Assembly: GCA_023101725.1 (NCBI GenBank)
Contig: JALJCO010013744.1
Location: 248,001 to 312,000 of the forward strand
DNA from: Atherinomorus stipes
Lineage: Eukaryota; Chordata; Actinopteri; Atheriniformes; Atherinidae
Direction: 5' to 3'
Length of the DNA: 64,000 nucleotides
Shown here: piece after piece, positions 12,801-25,789 of the stretch
How the letters are laid out: each line of letters begins with the position of its first letter
Numbering within the stretch: the first letter of the stretch is position 1
The notes under the pieces: model-generated
The model's database searches: none
What the model saw: the letters and a program-made list of their open reading frames with translations, nothing else
Told to the model about the DNA's origin: nothing
Program-made: the position numbers and the translations under genes

Positions 12801-15800
12801 GCTAGAATTCTGCGAGTCTCTAAATACTTTCTCAGGACAGGCAGGCATATCCTGCAGAGTGCTATTCTCAGTGGCTCCTGTTATATTGTGATGGTTTTTG
12901 AATGACATATGACGGAGTAGCAGTTAGATTTCCAGGGGATCCGGAGCTCAGCGCGCTCATGAACATATGGACATTAGCATAGGCTGTCGGCAGCCTGCTG
13001 TCCCTCAGACTGTGCATTGGGACTGGTCTACCTGACGCTATGCCCGGCTCTGGCCGGACAATAGGCACACTGCGCCGGCACGGTTCCAGCTTTGACTGGA
13101 CAGCTAAGAAACTGGATGATGGCCAAGGTCATTTGTGGAAACTTCAGTTTGCTGGCATGCAGTTAACGGTGACAAGACACTTAAATGTTGCATTTTTATT
13201 TTTATTAGGGACAATATTCTGTGTAAGAGAAAGAAAAACAACCACAGCCGAACCGTAATAGTTACATGGATACCATGACCTGCCATCTACATTTATGTGC
13301 AAGTGAGAGGTGAAATAACAAATAACCTTAAGTGTTTGAAAATTCCTTGTTACTTTGTTTTTAGATTACAACAGGTGGTTGGGTTTAAAAAAAGGGACAA
13401 ATTTCAAGTCAAAAAGAAGGAAAAGAAGGAAGATATGTGTCCACCTTGAAACACATAGCAACACTGTGCATGCATAAAAAGTGTGCACATGAGAATCTAA
13501 TCATGAGCTGGAAAGATCTTGACAGTTAACAGTAACTTTAACACGTTTTACAGGTTTTTCTATTAAATAGACTCCCACAAAAGAGAACAGATGCAGTAAA
13601 GCTGGTGTGCCGCTGGTTAGTTTATACCAGCATCTCAGACTACAAGCAAGAGAAAATTAAAAAAAAGAGGAAGTTCAATCGATAAATTAGTATTTGAAAG
13701 AGAGGAAAAACTATAATCATAACAAATGAATTAATCTAATCAAATCTGGTATGTACCAAGTCTGAATGGACACAGTCCTGAAAGATATCTGCCAAATAAT
13801 AATAAAGACTCATTACTAGAATATTTGACCACAAGACAACAGCTGCAAACTTCCTTAAAAGATCAATCACGTTCATCGACTTATTTTTGTTTGGTTGTTC
13901 TACTTTGTTTCTTTATTTTTATATCTACTTAAGTTGTAAAATAAAGACTCATAAAATACTTTCACAGCTTGAAACCCCCCCCAATCTCTCTGATTGTGTA
14001 ATAACACATAGTAATTTATCTAGTTTGGCAGGCGACTGATTACAGGCTGCCTGCACTGGTAGGAGGAGGTTTTACTGGCAAAAATGGGCAGCTTATTAAA
14101 GTCATAACAAATTATTAGCTCATATTTTAGGGCTGTGACTTTAGATCAACAGTCCAAATTGGGGAAAATTAACTGCCTTTAACTTTAATTAACCATTAAT
14201 GTAATTAACCATTTACTTTGACTGTTGTGAACCAAACTTTGAGCCAGCTTTCTTTGAGTGTGAACTTGTCAAAGGCAGTTGAACGATTAAAAGAGGAAGG
14301 ATGCCATTATGCAGGTAAACAAGCCCAACAGTCAAGGAGAGGAAAAAAAAAAACAGTAAACACATCTGCATACACTAATGCCAACAGATTTGTGGGATTA
14401 TTGTCTTTATGAATATTTTGGAATATCCTGTGCATGTGTCATTTTGCTAATATTTCCATGCTGAAGGTGCCCTGCTGTCTTTTTAAACTGCATTGCTTAT
14501 CTCAGGTAATACTAGCACATGCATGAGGATGCATACAATATAAGCATAAGATGCATTATACTCCCATCTGCTGCAGGGTGCTAATACAGGGATGTATTAT
14601 TGTTTGCCTGCGGTAATTTTTTATAGCACTTATAGCAAAGCATAAATAACAGCTGAGTGTTGATCATATTAAACTGCATTTTCTATTAATAAGTGAAGAC
14701 AGATAAAGAAAGATTTGACTCGATAGGCTCATTCTGGCTAGTGGAGGAGGCTGTAGCCAACCCAATGAGAGAGGAAGTGGGAGGTTAATGCTGATATGTA
14801 AAACAGTCAAAAAAGCAATTAATAATCCATTACATATTAAATCATCTGAAATATTTATTGCAGAAGAATAACAGATCTTATCTGTAAATGAGCTTTGGTT
14901 AAAACAATTAAGCGTAAGGCAGAATTACTCATTTGGTTGTATATTATCTAGGAAACTGTTGTATACTATTTATAGATTATTCATAGAACAGAATTTAAGG
15001 AAGGATTGTGTGGTTGTGTGTCTGCAGGCTTGTTGAAGTCCAGCCGGTTATTCATCAAGACATTAGATTATATATTCAAACCAAGTTCAAATGGGTGGTT
15101 TCGTGGGATAAGCTTACTTATCCACAGCTTTTTAATTCATGAAGTTTAAACCTCAGAAATATTGCAAACTAAGTAATTCCCCCTGACAACTCATAGATTT
15201 AAACAGATCCATCTATTCTTGCTTTGACTTTACTCAGTGAAACATACTGTAAGGTAAAGCTAGTTTTAACACCAAACATTATGACAACTGCATATTTTTC
15301 TTTTTTTTTTTTACTTAATCTGTTTAGAATAAAACATTTATTATTCACAGTAAATATTTGAATCTTTACCCTGAGCGCTGGATGCTAAATGCAATGATGC
15401 GTAGAAATAAAAACAGCAGTTGAAGCGTAACTGAAGAAAAAAAAAAGTAAAATCCACCGGATAACAGTGTCTCTCCATCACTTCATTCAGACCTAAAAGA
15501 TCTCACATACAGCGAATATTTCTCTTTGAGGAGCGGGACAACTCTTGTCAGTCTGGTTGTAGAGATGCATAACAACTCCCGCATTCTTCTGACAGAAATG
15601 CCACTATGAAAACATTTCGTGCCGCCTACGCCTCAGGAATGCAGAGTTTGTGTCTAGAATGTAGCATTTACCTTGTAACAACTTGCAGGCTCAGCTCCTG
15701 CCTGCGACTGTACTCGGTATGTGTGCTTGGCTATGCAGCTCAGCACTCCATCCGTGCCACATTATAGGTGCCCTGAGCCACAGACACACTTTCTTAAATG

Positions 15801-17134
15801 TAGGCATTTCAGAAAAGACATTTCAACGTCGGAGAAGATCCATACTGTCTTTCTTCTGTTCCTATCAGCACTGCAGAATAAACAGACACAAGCCTGGGGT
15901 ACTGAAGTAGGCATACTTAGTTTAAGGCCTGGCCTCCATGGGGCAGATGTGCTTGACTTGCATCAAGCTGGCTTACAGTGCTTTGGCATATGGATCACTG
16001 GAAGCATCCATGCCAGAGGGAGAGTATTTGCATCTCATCCCAATTAACAATGACTAAAAATCTTTTTATCACTTATTTATTTTTAAGTTTGATGCACGAG
16101 GTCATTCAGTGAAATAATCCTGACAATGATCTCACCCTTTCTGGGTTAGCCTGCTTGAGTGTTCAGTTCAGCATGCAGATGATCGCTCCCTTCCCCCTTC
16201 TTTGTCACTGGGGTGTCATTTCATGTGCACCTGCACTTAGCCACCATGCGAAGGGCATGACTAAATGCAGGATGTGATCCCTGGGTCGTGGCGCCTTTCA
16301 GATTTACATTCCATTAGATGGCTTGATTAAATCCACCTGCCTTGTGCACCCATTCACCCAGGCGAACTTCTGCTCGAGCCATCTGTAGGGGACAGACTGG
16401 GTCCATTGAGCGAGACTAGATGTGATGAACAAAACAAATTTGCTCTTGGTCAGAGCTTCACGCGGCAACCCAGACGCGTTACTACAAAGTAGGATGTATT
16501 TATTTATACCCATCTCCTACATCGTGGATCAGTACCTTTAATCTGCATGCAACAGAACTCTGCGGGATATTTCAGGTGGGAGGAATGAAGCTCATAAATA
16601 GCATCTCAGAAAGTTTCCGTATTTGAAGTTCATCTCAGCACGAAGAAGCTGCATGCAAGGAGACGATGCAGGACTAAAGCAGACTGACGCATCGAACCAA
16701 AGCTGAACACAACAACATGAAGCAGATTTAGTTAAAAACGATAAACTTGTGTATTTTTCCCTGTTTGTAACATGAAACATCCCTAGCCAGCACTTAGCTA
16801 ACTGAGGCATCTGCAATCTTTACAAAACTGTTGCATTGCTTTGCTTTTCAAACACTGCATTTTTCCCTGAGATAGAGCCACTTTTCTTTGGAATTAAACC
16901 AGAAATATATATATTTTTCAGATGGATGATGTTTCTTCTCTAACTGCTCGTCTGTGGAGTTTGCGAAGAGTGAAGTCAGTCTTATTCCACTCCTCTCAAC
17001 CTGCTGAAATTTTAACTTGGGAATGATGAAATATATATAAATATTCCTTAATAATACAGAAAGGTGCCACTTGCTTTGCCCTTGAAGCGCAGACACAATT
17101 TAGCATGTTCACGCACTGCTTGATAACACACTTG

Positions 17135-17183
17135 GAAAGTCAGCGCTGTGCAGCAAAGTTGAACCTTTAAAGCACTGACTTTC
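17135..17183 (-). other. Short hairpin, 13-bp arms
   Basis: GAAAGTCAGCGCT at 17135-17147 and AGCACTGACTTTC at 17171-17183 pair at 12 of 13 positions. On the minus strand (the presumed transcribed strand) the odd pair is a G-U wobble. The loop is about 23 nt. It is too short for a typical microRNA precursor and may be chance. Confidence 0.35.
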
Positions 17184-19859
17184 TGCTCCTCCTGAACTTC
17201 AGGGGGAACCAAGACAGCTTGAATATTCAGGACATCGGGTCAGTTTCAACAACGTCTGTATACATCATTACTCTTTTAAGGCATCCAGTCTCTCCGTGCA
17301 CCAGGACAAAAAAGATGTCCAGACTGTGAAATAAATCACAGCATCATTCACAACAGCAACATCTGATTTGAAACTATTTGATGTGAAAGAATTTGGTCAA
17401 AATCAGTGAATCCATCTCCAGAGAGGGGAATTTTGTCCAATAAGTCTTTAAAGAATGAATCCCTCCATTAGTTGGATGAAACAGGAAGCATTTTACTGGG
17501 GGATGGAAATAATTAGCCAATCAATCACTTAGTGGGCTGACAGACAAATAATCTTTTAGCAGATTACATCATTGTGACCTTTAGGATTATGGGATGGCCA
17601 TTTGTTGACGATAGTGACCTTTCATCGATCAAATGAATTAATTGAGAAAATAAACATCAAATTCATCAACAAGGAAATTAATGAAAAGATTAAAAAATGG
17701 ATGAATATTTAAAGAAGTTTTACATGATGAGGTGACGGTTTGCATTTAAGCTTTCGGTTTGTTTCTGTCTTCTCCTTGTTCATGTTGCATCCATGATGAT
17801 GCTGAATATGAAAGTCATCTCTGCTATCAGGGGTTATAAATCCTGAAATAAAACATACAAACAGGCCGATATGACTTCTACTGAACTAGCAGGCATAAGC
17901 GCCGCTATGAAAAGATTATGATGCATGGCTGGAGTATAAGATATATAGGGGCAATTTTGATTTATGATGTTTTCTTTCATGCGGCTGACCTGCAGTATAT
18001 GCATTAGGAGACATTAGGAAACAATCTCTCAGTGCAAAAGCTGCACTCTTGCCTGGTATTTGTTCGTTCTTTACATCTCTAACGGATATAAATTAATCAT
18101 GACTGCATTTCTCCTGACGCCTGCTTGCTGCTCAGAATAAAGAGGCCATTACGCAGAAGTGACTGAATGCTTTTAAAACTGCAAAATGATGCAATGATTT
18201 GTTTGGATTTGCTGTGAAGCTGATGATTTGCTCCAGACGTGCATCTCCTTCAACTTCCATGTGACTGCCTTTATTGGGAGGTTAATTAAAAGACTTAACT
18301 TTATTCTAAAGCAATTAACTTTACGTCTGTTTTATGCCATTTGCTTTCTCCGAATGACTGAGTGCAATTTGTCTAAATAAATAAAAAGCATAATATGAGC
18401 TAGAAAACATTATGAGATAGTGCAATGCTTCATATGAAGGAGCTGCAATAACAGGAAACACATCAAAACTATCTGTTTAGCCAGTTCCAGTGGAACAGTG
18501 TCACTTTCTTCTTGGATAACAATTTAATGAAATATTTTATATGATATGGATAATTTTCCCCAACAGCAAAAATATCTAAAATCTGAGTAGTCATTTGAGA
18601 ATAGAGGTAAAGCAAATCCAAGCAGCACACTCGATCCTAAGAGGAGCTTTCAGCCCAAAATCTTGAACGTGTTCCAGCAGCTTAGAGCAACCCCACTGAG
18701 GGTCCTGATCCTCAGTTTGTCTCTGAGGGACAGGAGCATCATGCTACACCAGACCTGGGTAAATGTTTGTGAGCAGAACCCGACCTGGGTCATATTCTTA
18801 ACCGCGGAGATTGCTCTGATTTACGATGTTGCATTTACTCCCTATTGAGCGCAGTTCCATGCATGCAAACAAAGACAGCAGCCATTTTGTTCTGCAGAAA
18901 ATATTAAGTGAGGCTGACAAAGTGAGTAGGATGGGAAATCTGTGTCTGCCAAGAAGGAAAAGTGCTTTCTAAATACACAAATGTCAGAATGAGGGAATAA
19001 ATGGCGCGCAGAACTGAGCACATCTGTAGCATTCTATCAACTATTACCACTGCTTCTGTAATTTGTGCTCTCAAACACTCGGTAAGCCAGAGGAGATGCC
19101 ACTCTGAGGATGACTCAGTACATCAGATTTCTGAAGCATATCCAGTGCTATTTCACTGATTTCACTGAGGTGGGAGTGTGTTTTATTAATGATGCAGAGC
19201 TTCAGATTTTACATTTTCCCAGTAATAACATTTTTTAGTAAGGAGCACGTCATTTAGATTTACATTAATGTCAGTGAGTCAATATTGTTTTAATTTAAGA
19301 ATGATAGAAGAAGTTGTAAATCAATTTATTTTACAGGACAGCACATAAAAGATTTACTTAATCTTAATCGCTTCCCTTTAAATAAAACCGTTATTTTTGT
19401 ATAAATTGCTCACTGTTTACCAAATCTTTTGATGATAACACAGTTTAGATAGAAGAAAATAAACATGTTGCCTCCGGTCTGAGTTTAATTAATGAACACA
19501 TCATCTACAATGAACATTTTCTTCTCATAAGAATGAATTTTGCCCCCACATTTACATTTACTAACCTGCGTGCTGATAAAGTCACTGTGATGTCCTGTGG
19601 TATTCATCATTAATAACTACAGTTATGTCCATGTCTTTTCTTTTGTACCTTCGTTTGTGTTGTTTCTGTTTTTGTGATTGATGATATTTTTCTCTCTCTC
19701 ACAGCTGTTGTCACTAAGTTTTATTTGGATGAATTATATACATTTTATTTTCTGGTAACAGACACATAATTCAGTTGGATGGGAATTTGTTATCTAACTG
19801 AAATACGTAGCTGGGACAAAATACAATTATTAGTGTAGTTGGATTAAAATGCACAACTT

Positions 19860-19965
19860 ATTTTGTTCAAATGAACTACTGCTGGGTTGGTCAAATAGTT
19901 AACCAGGCTTTGGGTTAAAAAACAACTCAAGCTGGGTTGTTTTAACCCAGGATTGTTTTTAGGTG
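19860..19965. repeat. GGGTTAAAA/TTTAACCC-rich repeat remnant
   Basis: Clustered direct and inverted copies of CTGGGTT, GGGTTAAAA and TTTTAACCCAG lie within about 100 bp. Similar phrases are widespread in fish dispersed repeats. No outer ends or target duplication were found. Confidence 0.35.
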
Positions 19966-20266
19966 CATCTCTTTCCCCCTTCTTTTTATCCTTTCTTTCA
20001 CTGTTTTTCTTTGTCCCACATGCCCTTTCTTTTGCCCCCATTCCCTTTGTCAGGTCCAGCATTAATATGTAAATAGGACAACATACTAATTATTAACTAA
20101 TCACGAATAATTACAAATAAAGAGCAATATTTAAATATGAATAGGATCCTTAAAAAACCCATAAAGCTCCTTTTGTAAAGCAAATTTGTTTGGTACAATA
20201 AAGCAGCCAGATCACCATTCTGCTTGCTATGATGCTGGACAGGACGTGTTGAAAAAACAAAATAAA

Positions 20267-20280
20267 ATATATATATATAT

Positions 20281-20311
<31 letters not shown>

Positions 20312-20326
20312 CTGTATATATGTATG
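20267..20326. repeat. (AT)n microsatellite
   Basis: Alternating AT for about 60 bp, with ACATAC and ACTGTATATATGTAT interruptions. Confidence 0.95.
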
Positions 20327-22834
20327 AGAAAAAAAAAGAATGAACCTAAACTCTGCTTATATCTGAGCTGTGTTGAGGAATAGGATCATTTTAACCTTTT
20401 CTGCTGCCTTTCAGTTGAACCCTTTAAGACGTTGCTGTTCTTGCTCTGTTACATTGTCAGTCTGACTGAAAATAAATGTTTGAAATCAAATAAAAATACA
20501 GAAATTTTCAAGTACCGGTAGTCTTTTTTTTAACCTGCCCTATAGAGGCATAAAATACAATATATGAACCTTCTTTTCTTGACAAAACCTCAGCCTTACA
20601 AATAACATGAGTCATCTCCATTTTTCCAGCACAAGATCATCTGACATTCCCTCACCATGAAATTAATTAAAGTGACACAAGGCCCGAAACATTGGGCTCG
20701 TATTGAAAAGCCATTCAGAGACAGTGCTTAATGAACCAACACACAAAGGAGACGGTGATAGCAGAAATGTCCCCAACAGTTTAGTGATGACGAGAGCATC
20801 GTAATGATTCCCCAGTGTGTTTATTCTTACAAATGCTGACGCATGCTTTTGTCATTCCCTCACTGTTTTGTTTTGCCAAAATACATTATAATGGTAAAAA
20901 AGCAAGCACATGAAGGCATATCTACATGAGAGATGAATATACACACTATTTGTTTAAATCATTTTAAATGCAGCCCCCCTCCCACCACCCATTTTCTGAC
21001 AGATAACTTGAACAATAACACTTACATAATGGGATCATAAGCGGATCTTTCTGTTTTGTTTTTCTAACATTTGCTGAGAACGTCTGATCAGAGCAAAACA
21101 AGTTTCAGTTGTATGTGACGGCACTTCTACAGTCTCTGGTGAGGAGTCTTCTGGAGCTGACTGAGAGGAATACTAGCCAGTCAGATAAGTTTCAGCACTT
21201 GCTCCACTGATCTGTAGCGCCTCCACCACCTCACTTAAGCAGCGAGCTAGCAGCTGAGTTCATAGACATGTTGTCCTTGAACAGTACAACAGCTGCTTTA
21301 CACAGACTCAACACTCAGCATTGTTATTGTTAACTACTGTACGACGGTGTAAAGTCTACTACAGAAGGGTTTAATATAGTTTATTTAATTTTAATGTGTA
21401 TGATTATAGTTTGAATGATTTCCACTAAACAGAAATACCTGAGTAAAAAGCAATGATGCTCCATGATATTTGATTACTTTTCAGACTGTTCTAATTTCAG
21501 CTGTATATTAGGGAAGTCATGCAACATGCAATATAATTATTGCATATTGCAAAAGTCATATATGTTTAATATCTTTTGCCATCCTGACCTTATGCAGTTA
21601 AAAAAACATGCATGCAGACAAAATGAATTCATTTAGGTTGGATTTACTTGCACATGTGAAGGCTTCTCACCATTTCGAATTCACAGAGTAGAGCAATCTT
21701 TTTCTTCAAAAACATGGTTTTTTGAACTTTAAAGAGAGGAAATATTTCACACCATTCGCTTGATAATTTCCATTACCATCAGAGGGACCAAAAGGAGGAA
21801 AGCGCCCTGCTCTTGATCCTCAAACGGATTGAAATATGCTGCTCATCCATTCACAGAATTCATGAATCGCAGTAAGACAAATGACTGTCGGCTCACCTGT
21901 AAAAAGGTCCCTTCTATTAACAGGCAGCTATCGTTCCCTGTAAAGTAGATCAATTTATGACTACCTTCATATGAATGCAAATGAAGTGCAATCAATATGT
22001 CCAGTTTTTGACATCTCATTAATAATAAAAAGCCTTCCTAAAGAAAAAAAAAAGAAAACACTTGCAGGACTATTGTAATGCAAGTAATCAGTTAGGACAC
22101 AAACGAACAAATCCCTGTGAAATGGGCATGTGTAAGTAGATAATAATGAGGTTAGCGTAATGGCTTTTGCTCTTAATTGCTATTCTGCTATCAAGATCTA
22201 TACAAGGCAAAAAATAGCAGCTACATTGGGTTCAATCTAAAAGGTAAAAGACAATGCCTTCCTCTCTGATGGTCATCTAAAGTAGACTTAAAAATCTGAT
22301 TTCTAAATTTCGTGCAAAGACAAATCCAACTGACTTAGATGGATCTAACTTAAGACTTTTTAAACCTGAGAGTATCCAACTGTAGTACCATGTGAGTGAA
22401 AGGGAAATTCAAGGTGGCTGCAGAAAAAGGAGAAGTGAGATTTATGCTCAACGTGTGCTGACTGACAAAGCAACGTCTTCTCAAGGCTCGGCTGGAGATC
22501 GGCCTAAATCCTGCTCATAAATTTTATATTAATGCCAGAGGTAACCAAGGTTGTTATTCCACAGTATTTCTCCAAGTCCATTAAACACGTCTAATATAAC
22601 TCAGCATTCTCTCGTTTCCCCGTCTAAGTAGCTCAGCTGAATTGCAAAACTTGTGCATGAGAGAATGTTTATTCCTTGTAGAGTCTGATGAGACTTCTGT
22701 TGCTGTGCCTCGCTGTTAAGGTTGGCTGGTTTAAAGATAAAAAGCTAACAAACTCACCTTCCTCTGCACCTGTAGGTACTGTAACCTTGCCATTTCAGGA
22801 GATAATAAGATGAGCTGTCTAAGTAGGGGGAGGA

Positions 22835-22850
22835 GGGGGGGGGGGGGGGG
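22835..22850. repeat. Poly-G run (16)
   Basis: Sixteen consecutive G, preceded by GGGGGAGGA. Confidence 0.95.
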
Positions 22851-23564
22851 CAATCTCTTTCAGATCTTGCTTAACACTCTGTCGTAGCGCTTTCCTCAGG
22901 AAAGAGAATTTGACTTGATAACAAGTCAGAAAATCTTTCATTCCCTGAAAAAAAGAAAACCGAGCAGTCTATCAAGACTTTTTCTGTATGGGAGAGAAAA
23001 AGGAGCGATTTGTTAACGTCTATGCAACAGTCTTCAGCAGGTGATTCAAAGCCTCTGCTGTCACACCTTGCTTAGCGGGCCTATTTTAAGATGTGAAGAG
23101 TTTTGCCCTCCTAATTCCTGATACAAAACAGTAAATCCCAATGCCAAAGTCTCCAGTTACTGCCATTAAATACATTGGCTACCATGGAAACTACACTTTG
23201 CTTCATTATCCGTATACCTCACAACCAAATGATAGTAAAAACACTCTGATATTCCTCATCCCAGGCACACTAAGTCATTAACATAATGCTGCATGTGAAA
23301 AATAGGCCTACGTACAAGGAATGAGTTCCTCCTACCCGAGCGAACAGATACACTCTGCTCCACTGTTGTTCACTGACAAACTACATTAACACATCACTTT
23401 ATCACTGTACACACTTGGTATGCATTCTAATATTTTGTACTAACACAGAAGCAGACTAGCTCAGGATGGAAATGAAACACCTGGAAGCATAAGTACAACA
23501 TGGATTTTAACATTCAGTTTTCTCGGTTAAAATGGTGGGCTCCTCAATTTCTCCTGAAAAAGGT

Positions 23565-23583
23565 AAAAAAAAAAAAAAAAAAA
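23565..23583. repeat. Poly-A run (19)
   Basis: Nineteen consecutive A. I see no retroposed sequence upstream that would make it a retroposon tail. Confidence 0.9.
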
Positions 23584-24261
23584 GATGTCTTCCAGCAAGA
23601 CAGGAGCAACAGCGGTGGTTTGATCTCTGCTTGAGTTCCAGTTCTCAACTGGTGGCCACCAAGATGTGAGAGAGCATATGTCTGGCACTTAACAGCCATG
23701 AAAAACAGTCATGGAATACGCTGGAAGAGATGGCGACTTTACCCAGAAACAACAACGTGTCAGATGTCAAAAACAAGCCGAAACACAAAACATGCAAATA
23801 GAAGCGCACACACATTAACACACACACAGACAATTAAAAAAAAAAGAAGCTCTGGAGACACCGCACTGATTGTTTATCTGCATTGTAGCAAAGAGAATTG
23901 AAATCCACAGCCACAGATAAGACATCAATCTTCCTCAGTGGGCTGCGTAAATAAATCTGATTATGGACAGAATCATTTCCCCTTTAGAATTGTTTTATCT
24001 GCTCATTCCATGCTTCAGTACCAGATAACTCACAAAGTGCTTGGCACAAGGTGACTGTTCCTCCTCATGCATGTCTCACATCACTGTTGCAACATCTGTT
24101 GCTGGCAATACTGTTATATTCCATCCTGGCTTCAAACCACATGGAAAATCCTCGATTGCCACGACACAACCTTATTTTTGCAATTGGAGACAATGAAAGG
24201 TGACTGTTTAAATAAAAAAGCTGGTTTTAACCTGGCAATTATGATGCTAATGATAAAAAAA

Positions 24262-24530
24262 GTTAAGGAACTGGACAAAATGTGAATTTACAATGATTTG
24301 TAGATCTCATAATCCATTATTATATTCACTTTTAAACACATAACACATCAAATATTGAAAATTTTACAATTTTGGGGAAAATGATCTACTAGTCTTGCAT
24401 TTACAAAGTAAATAAAAAATTGTTTGGATGGAACAACAAAAGGCTGGAAAACTAAGGAAAAGAGACAACAGACAGAATGTGTCTTAACTATTTAGGGTAA
24501 TTGCTGACAGGTGTGTTTCTCAGTCGCTTC
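24262..24530. repeat. Diverged fish MITE-like dispersed repeat
   Basis: The order of phrases AATTTACAATGATTTGTAGATC, an ACACATAACACATCAAATATTG-like segment, GGAACAACAAAAGGCTGGAAA and GACAGGTGTG follows a very common fish repeat that begins near CAATGATTTGCAAATC and contains GCAACAAAAGACTGGGAAAG. That comparison is from memory. The copy is heavily mutated and only one side is present, so its ends are approximate. Confidence 0.4.
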
Positions 24531-25670
24531 TCTGCAGGGATTAGTAATGTTTTTTTCTCTGTTATTTTTCTGATTTTCATTTTTTTAACATGATGGGGAG
24601 ACAGAATCTCTTAAGGATAAAGATGGAGAAAAATTCAGCAAAAATCTGTTGAAAAAATGAAAAACTATAGTCAGATTGATCAAAATTTATCATTCTTCTT
24701 GAAGTTCATGGTCCCTCTCTCTATCAAGAGGAGAGGAAATTATTTCTGTTTGATTTACATTTCACACTGCTCAACTTTTCCAATTTAAACTTTAAAAGCA
24801 CTTTAAGTCTTTACAAAGGCTGAAAAATTACAGACAAAATTGCTACTATAAAACAGCAAAGCAAGAAAGAGGTCTTTATTTTCAGCTCTTACTCAAACAA
24901 CCTTGATAGTTTAGAATCTAGTATTTCTGAAACAAAACTGAAAGTGAATCTGAGTGCAAACACAAATGTTTAGAAATGATTTTGTTGCTGAAGGTGATTA
25001 ATAACATCTGTGCATGCAATCGTTGTTAGCATGGTGTTATCCTGTGCAAAGTATAGACAAAAAGAGAGATGAAAGTAGAAATTTCACTTTTATTCTCTGT
25101 GTTATAACAATTTATTTATAGTAACGAACATTTTTGAGTATAGGCTATACTGGGAACATATTCTCTAAGGCCCCACAATGTCCTGGACACCTATACATAG
25201 GAGAAATTATTCATTTACAAAAGGTTTTTGTTTTTGTTCTGGAAAAAGGGTCAGGGCTTAAAGGGATTTGGATTTGTGTTTTCCAGTATTTTTCAGTATT
25301 TTAAGAACAAATTAAAATATGATTAACAGTTAAATAGAACCTCACATGCAACTACAGAGCAACTGTAATGTAATTCTGCAGAGCAAGTCTCCTGTCAAAG
25401 TGGAAGCGCTTGTTTTTCTTCCTAACTATGATCAATTTATCCTCCTGGGACTGAAATTTTACTAACTTTATTATCTCCATTTCCCCTCCTTCAGGGGCAA
25501 TTTCTTCCAAGCTGACCTCATCACCGACATAGTCCAGATATGCATCTATTCTTTTAATTATATATAGAAGGTTAAACGAAATCCCAGAAAACCTGTCAAT
25601 GATAAAAAAAAACTGTTCTTGGTAAAGGGTATGCAGCTGGCACGTTCTAGGATGTGTTGGGGAACTTCCA
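24531..25670. other. Unique AT-rich sequence
   Basis: Nothing recognisable. The 3' part of the 172-codon minus-strand frame (25352-25870) lies here. That frame crosses the SINE at 25672-25785 and is therefore not a gene. Confidence 0.5.
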
Positions 25671-25671
25671 G

Positions 25672-25785
25672 GGATCAGAATCAGAATATATTTACCATTC
25701 CCAGAGGGAAATTGCTGATCAAACCAGCAACCCTGGAACCAGTGAACAACCCGCTCTGCATTCAGAGCCACGAGGGCCATGAGAC
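25672..25785 (-). mobile_element. tRNA-derived SINE head joined to a LINE-like tail
   Basis: Read on the minus strand there is an A-box-like TGGCTCTGAATG (25759-25770), then GCAGAGCGGGTTGTTCACTGG, then a B-box-like GGTTTGATC (25717-25725). This matches the layout of the common fish SINE whose head reads TAGAGCGGGT...GGTTCGATCC. The B box is followed almost at once by CAATTTCCCTCTGGGAATGG and ATTCTGATTCTGATCC, a phrase typical of fish retroposon 3' ends. The usual SINE body between the two is missing, so this is a deleted or hybrid copy. Both box sequences carry substitutions, so it is unlikely to be transcribed by Pol III. Confidence 0.55.
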
Positions 25786-25789
25786 ATTC

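Larger units (their letters stand above)
5647..19859. other. Long unique intron-like stretch
   Basis: About 14 kb in which I find no exon, RNA gene or bounded transposon. Small simple repeats lie at 7113-7136 and 9855-9870. Purine- and G-rich sequence fills about 8316-8700, where a 183-codon plus-strand frame looks compositional rather than coding. Blocks rich in homeodomain-like TAATTA/CAATTA words (10370-10530, 17520-17660) have the look of conserved non-coding sequence but cannot be tested here. Pyrimidine tracts followed by AG (7243, 9387, 9680) resemble acceptor sites on the plus strand, but no coding sequence follows. Confidence 0.5.
20330..24261. other. Unique intron-like sequence with homopolymers
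   Basis: No exon or bounded transposon seen. It holds a G run at 22835-22850 and an A run at 23565-23583. Reading frames are all under 75 codons and unremarkable. Confidence 0.5.

Noticed and set aside
14127..14215. TTAGGGCTGTGACTTTAG and TTAATTAACC-rich sequence resembling a hAT end
   Set aside because: Single end only, no inverted partner or target duplication; kept as supporting note for the 36360-36480 fragment.
22835..22850. Possible G-quadruplex at the poly-G run
   Set aside because: A single homopolymer rather than four spaced G tracts; no evidence for function.
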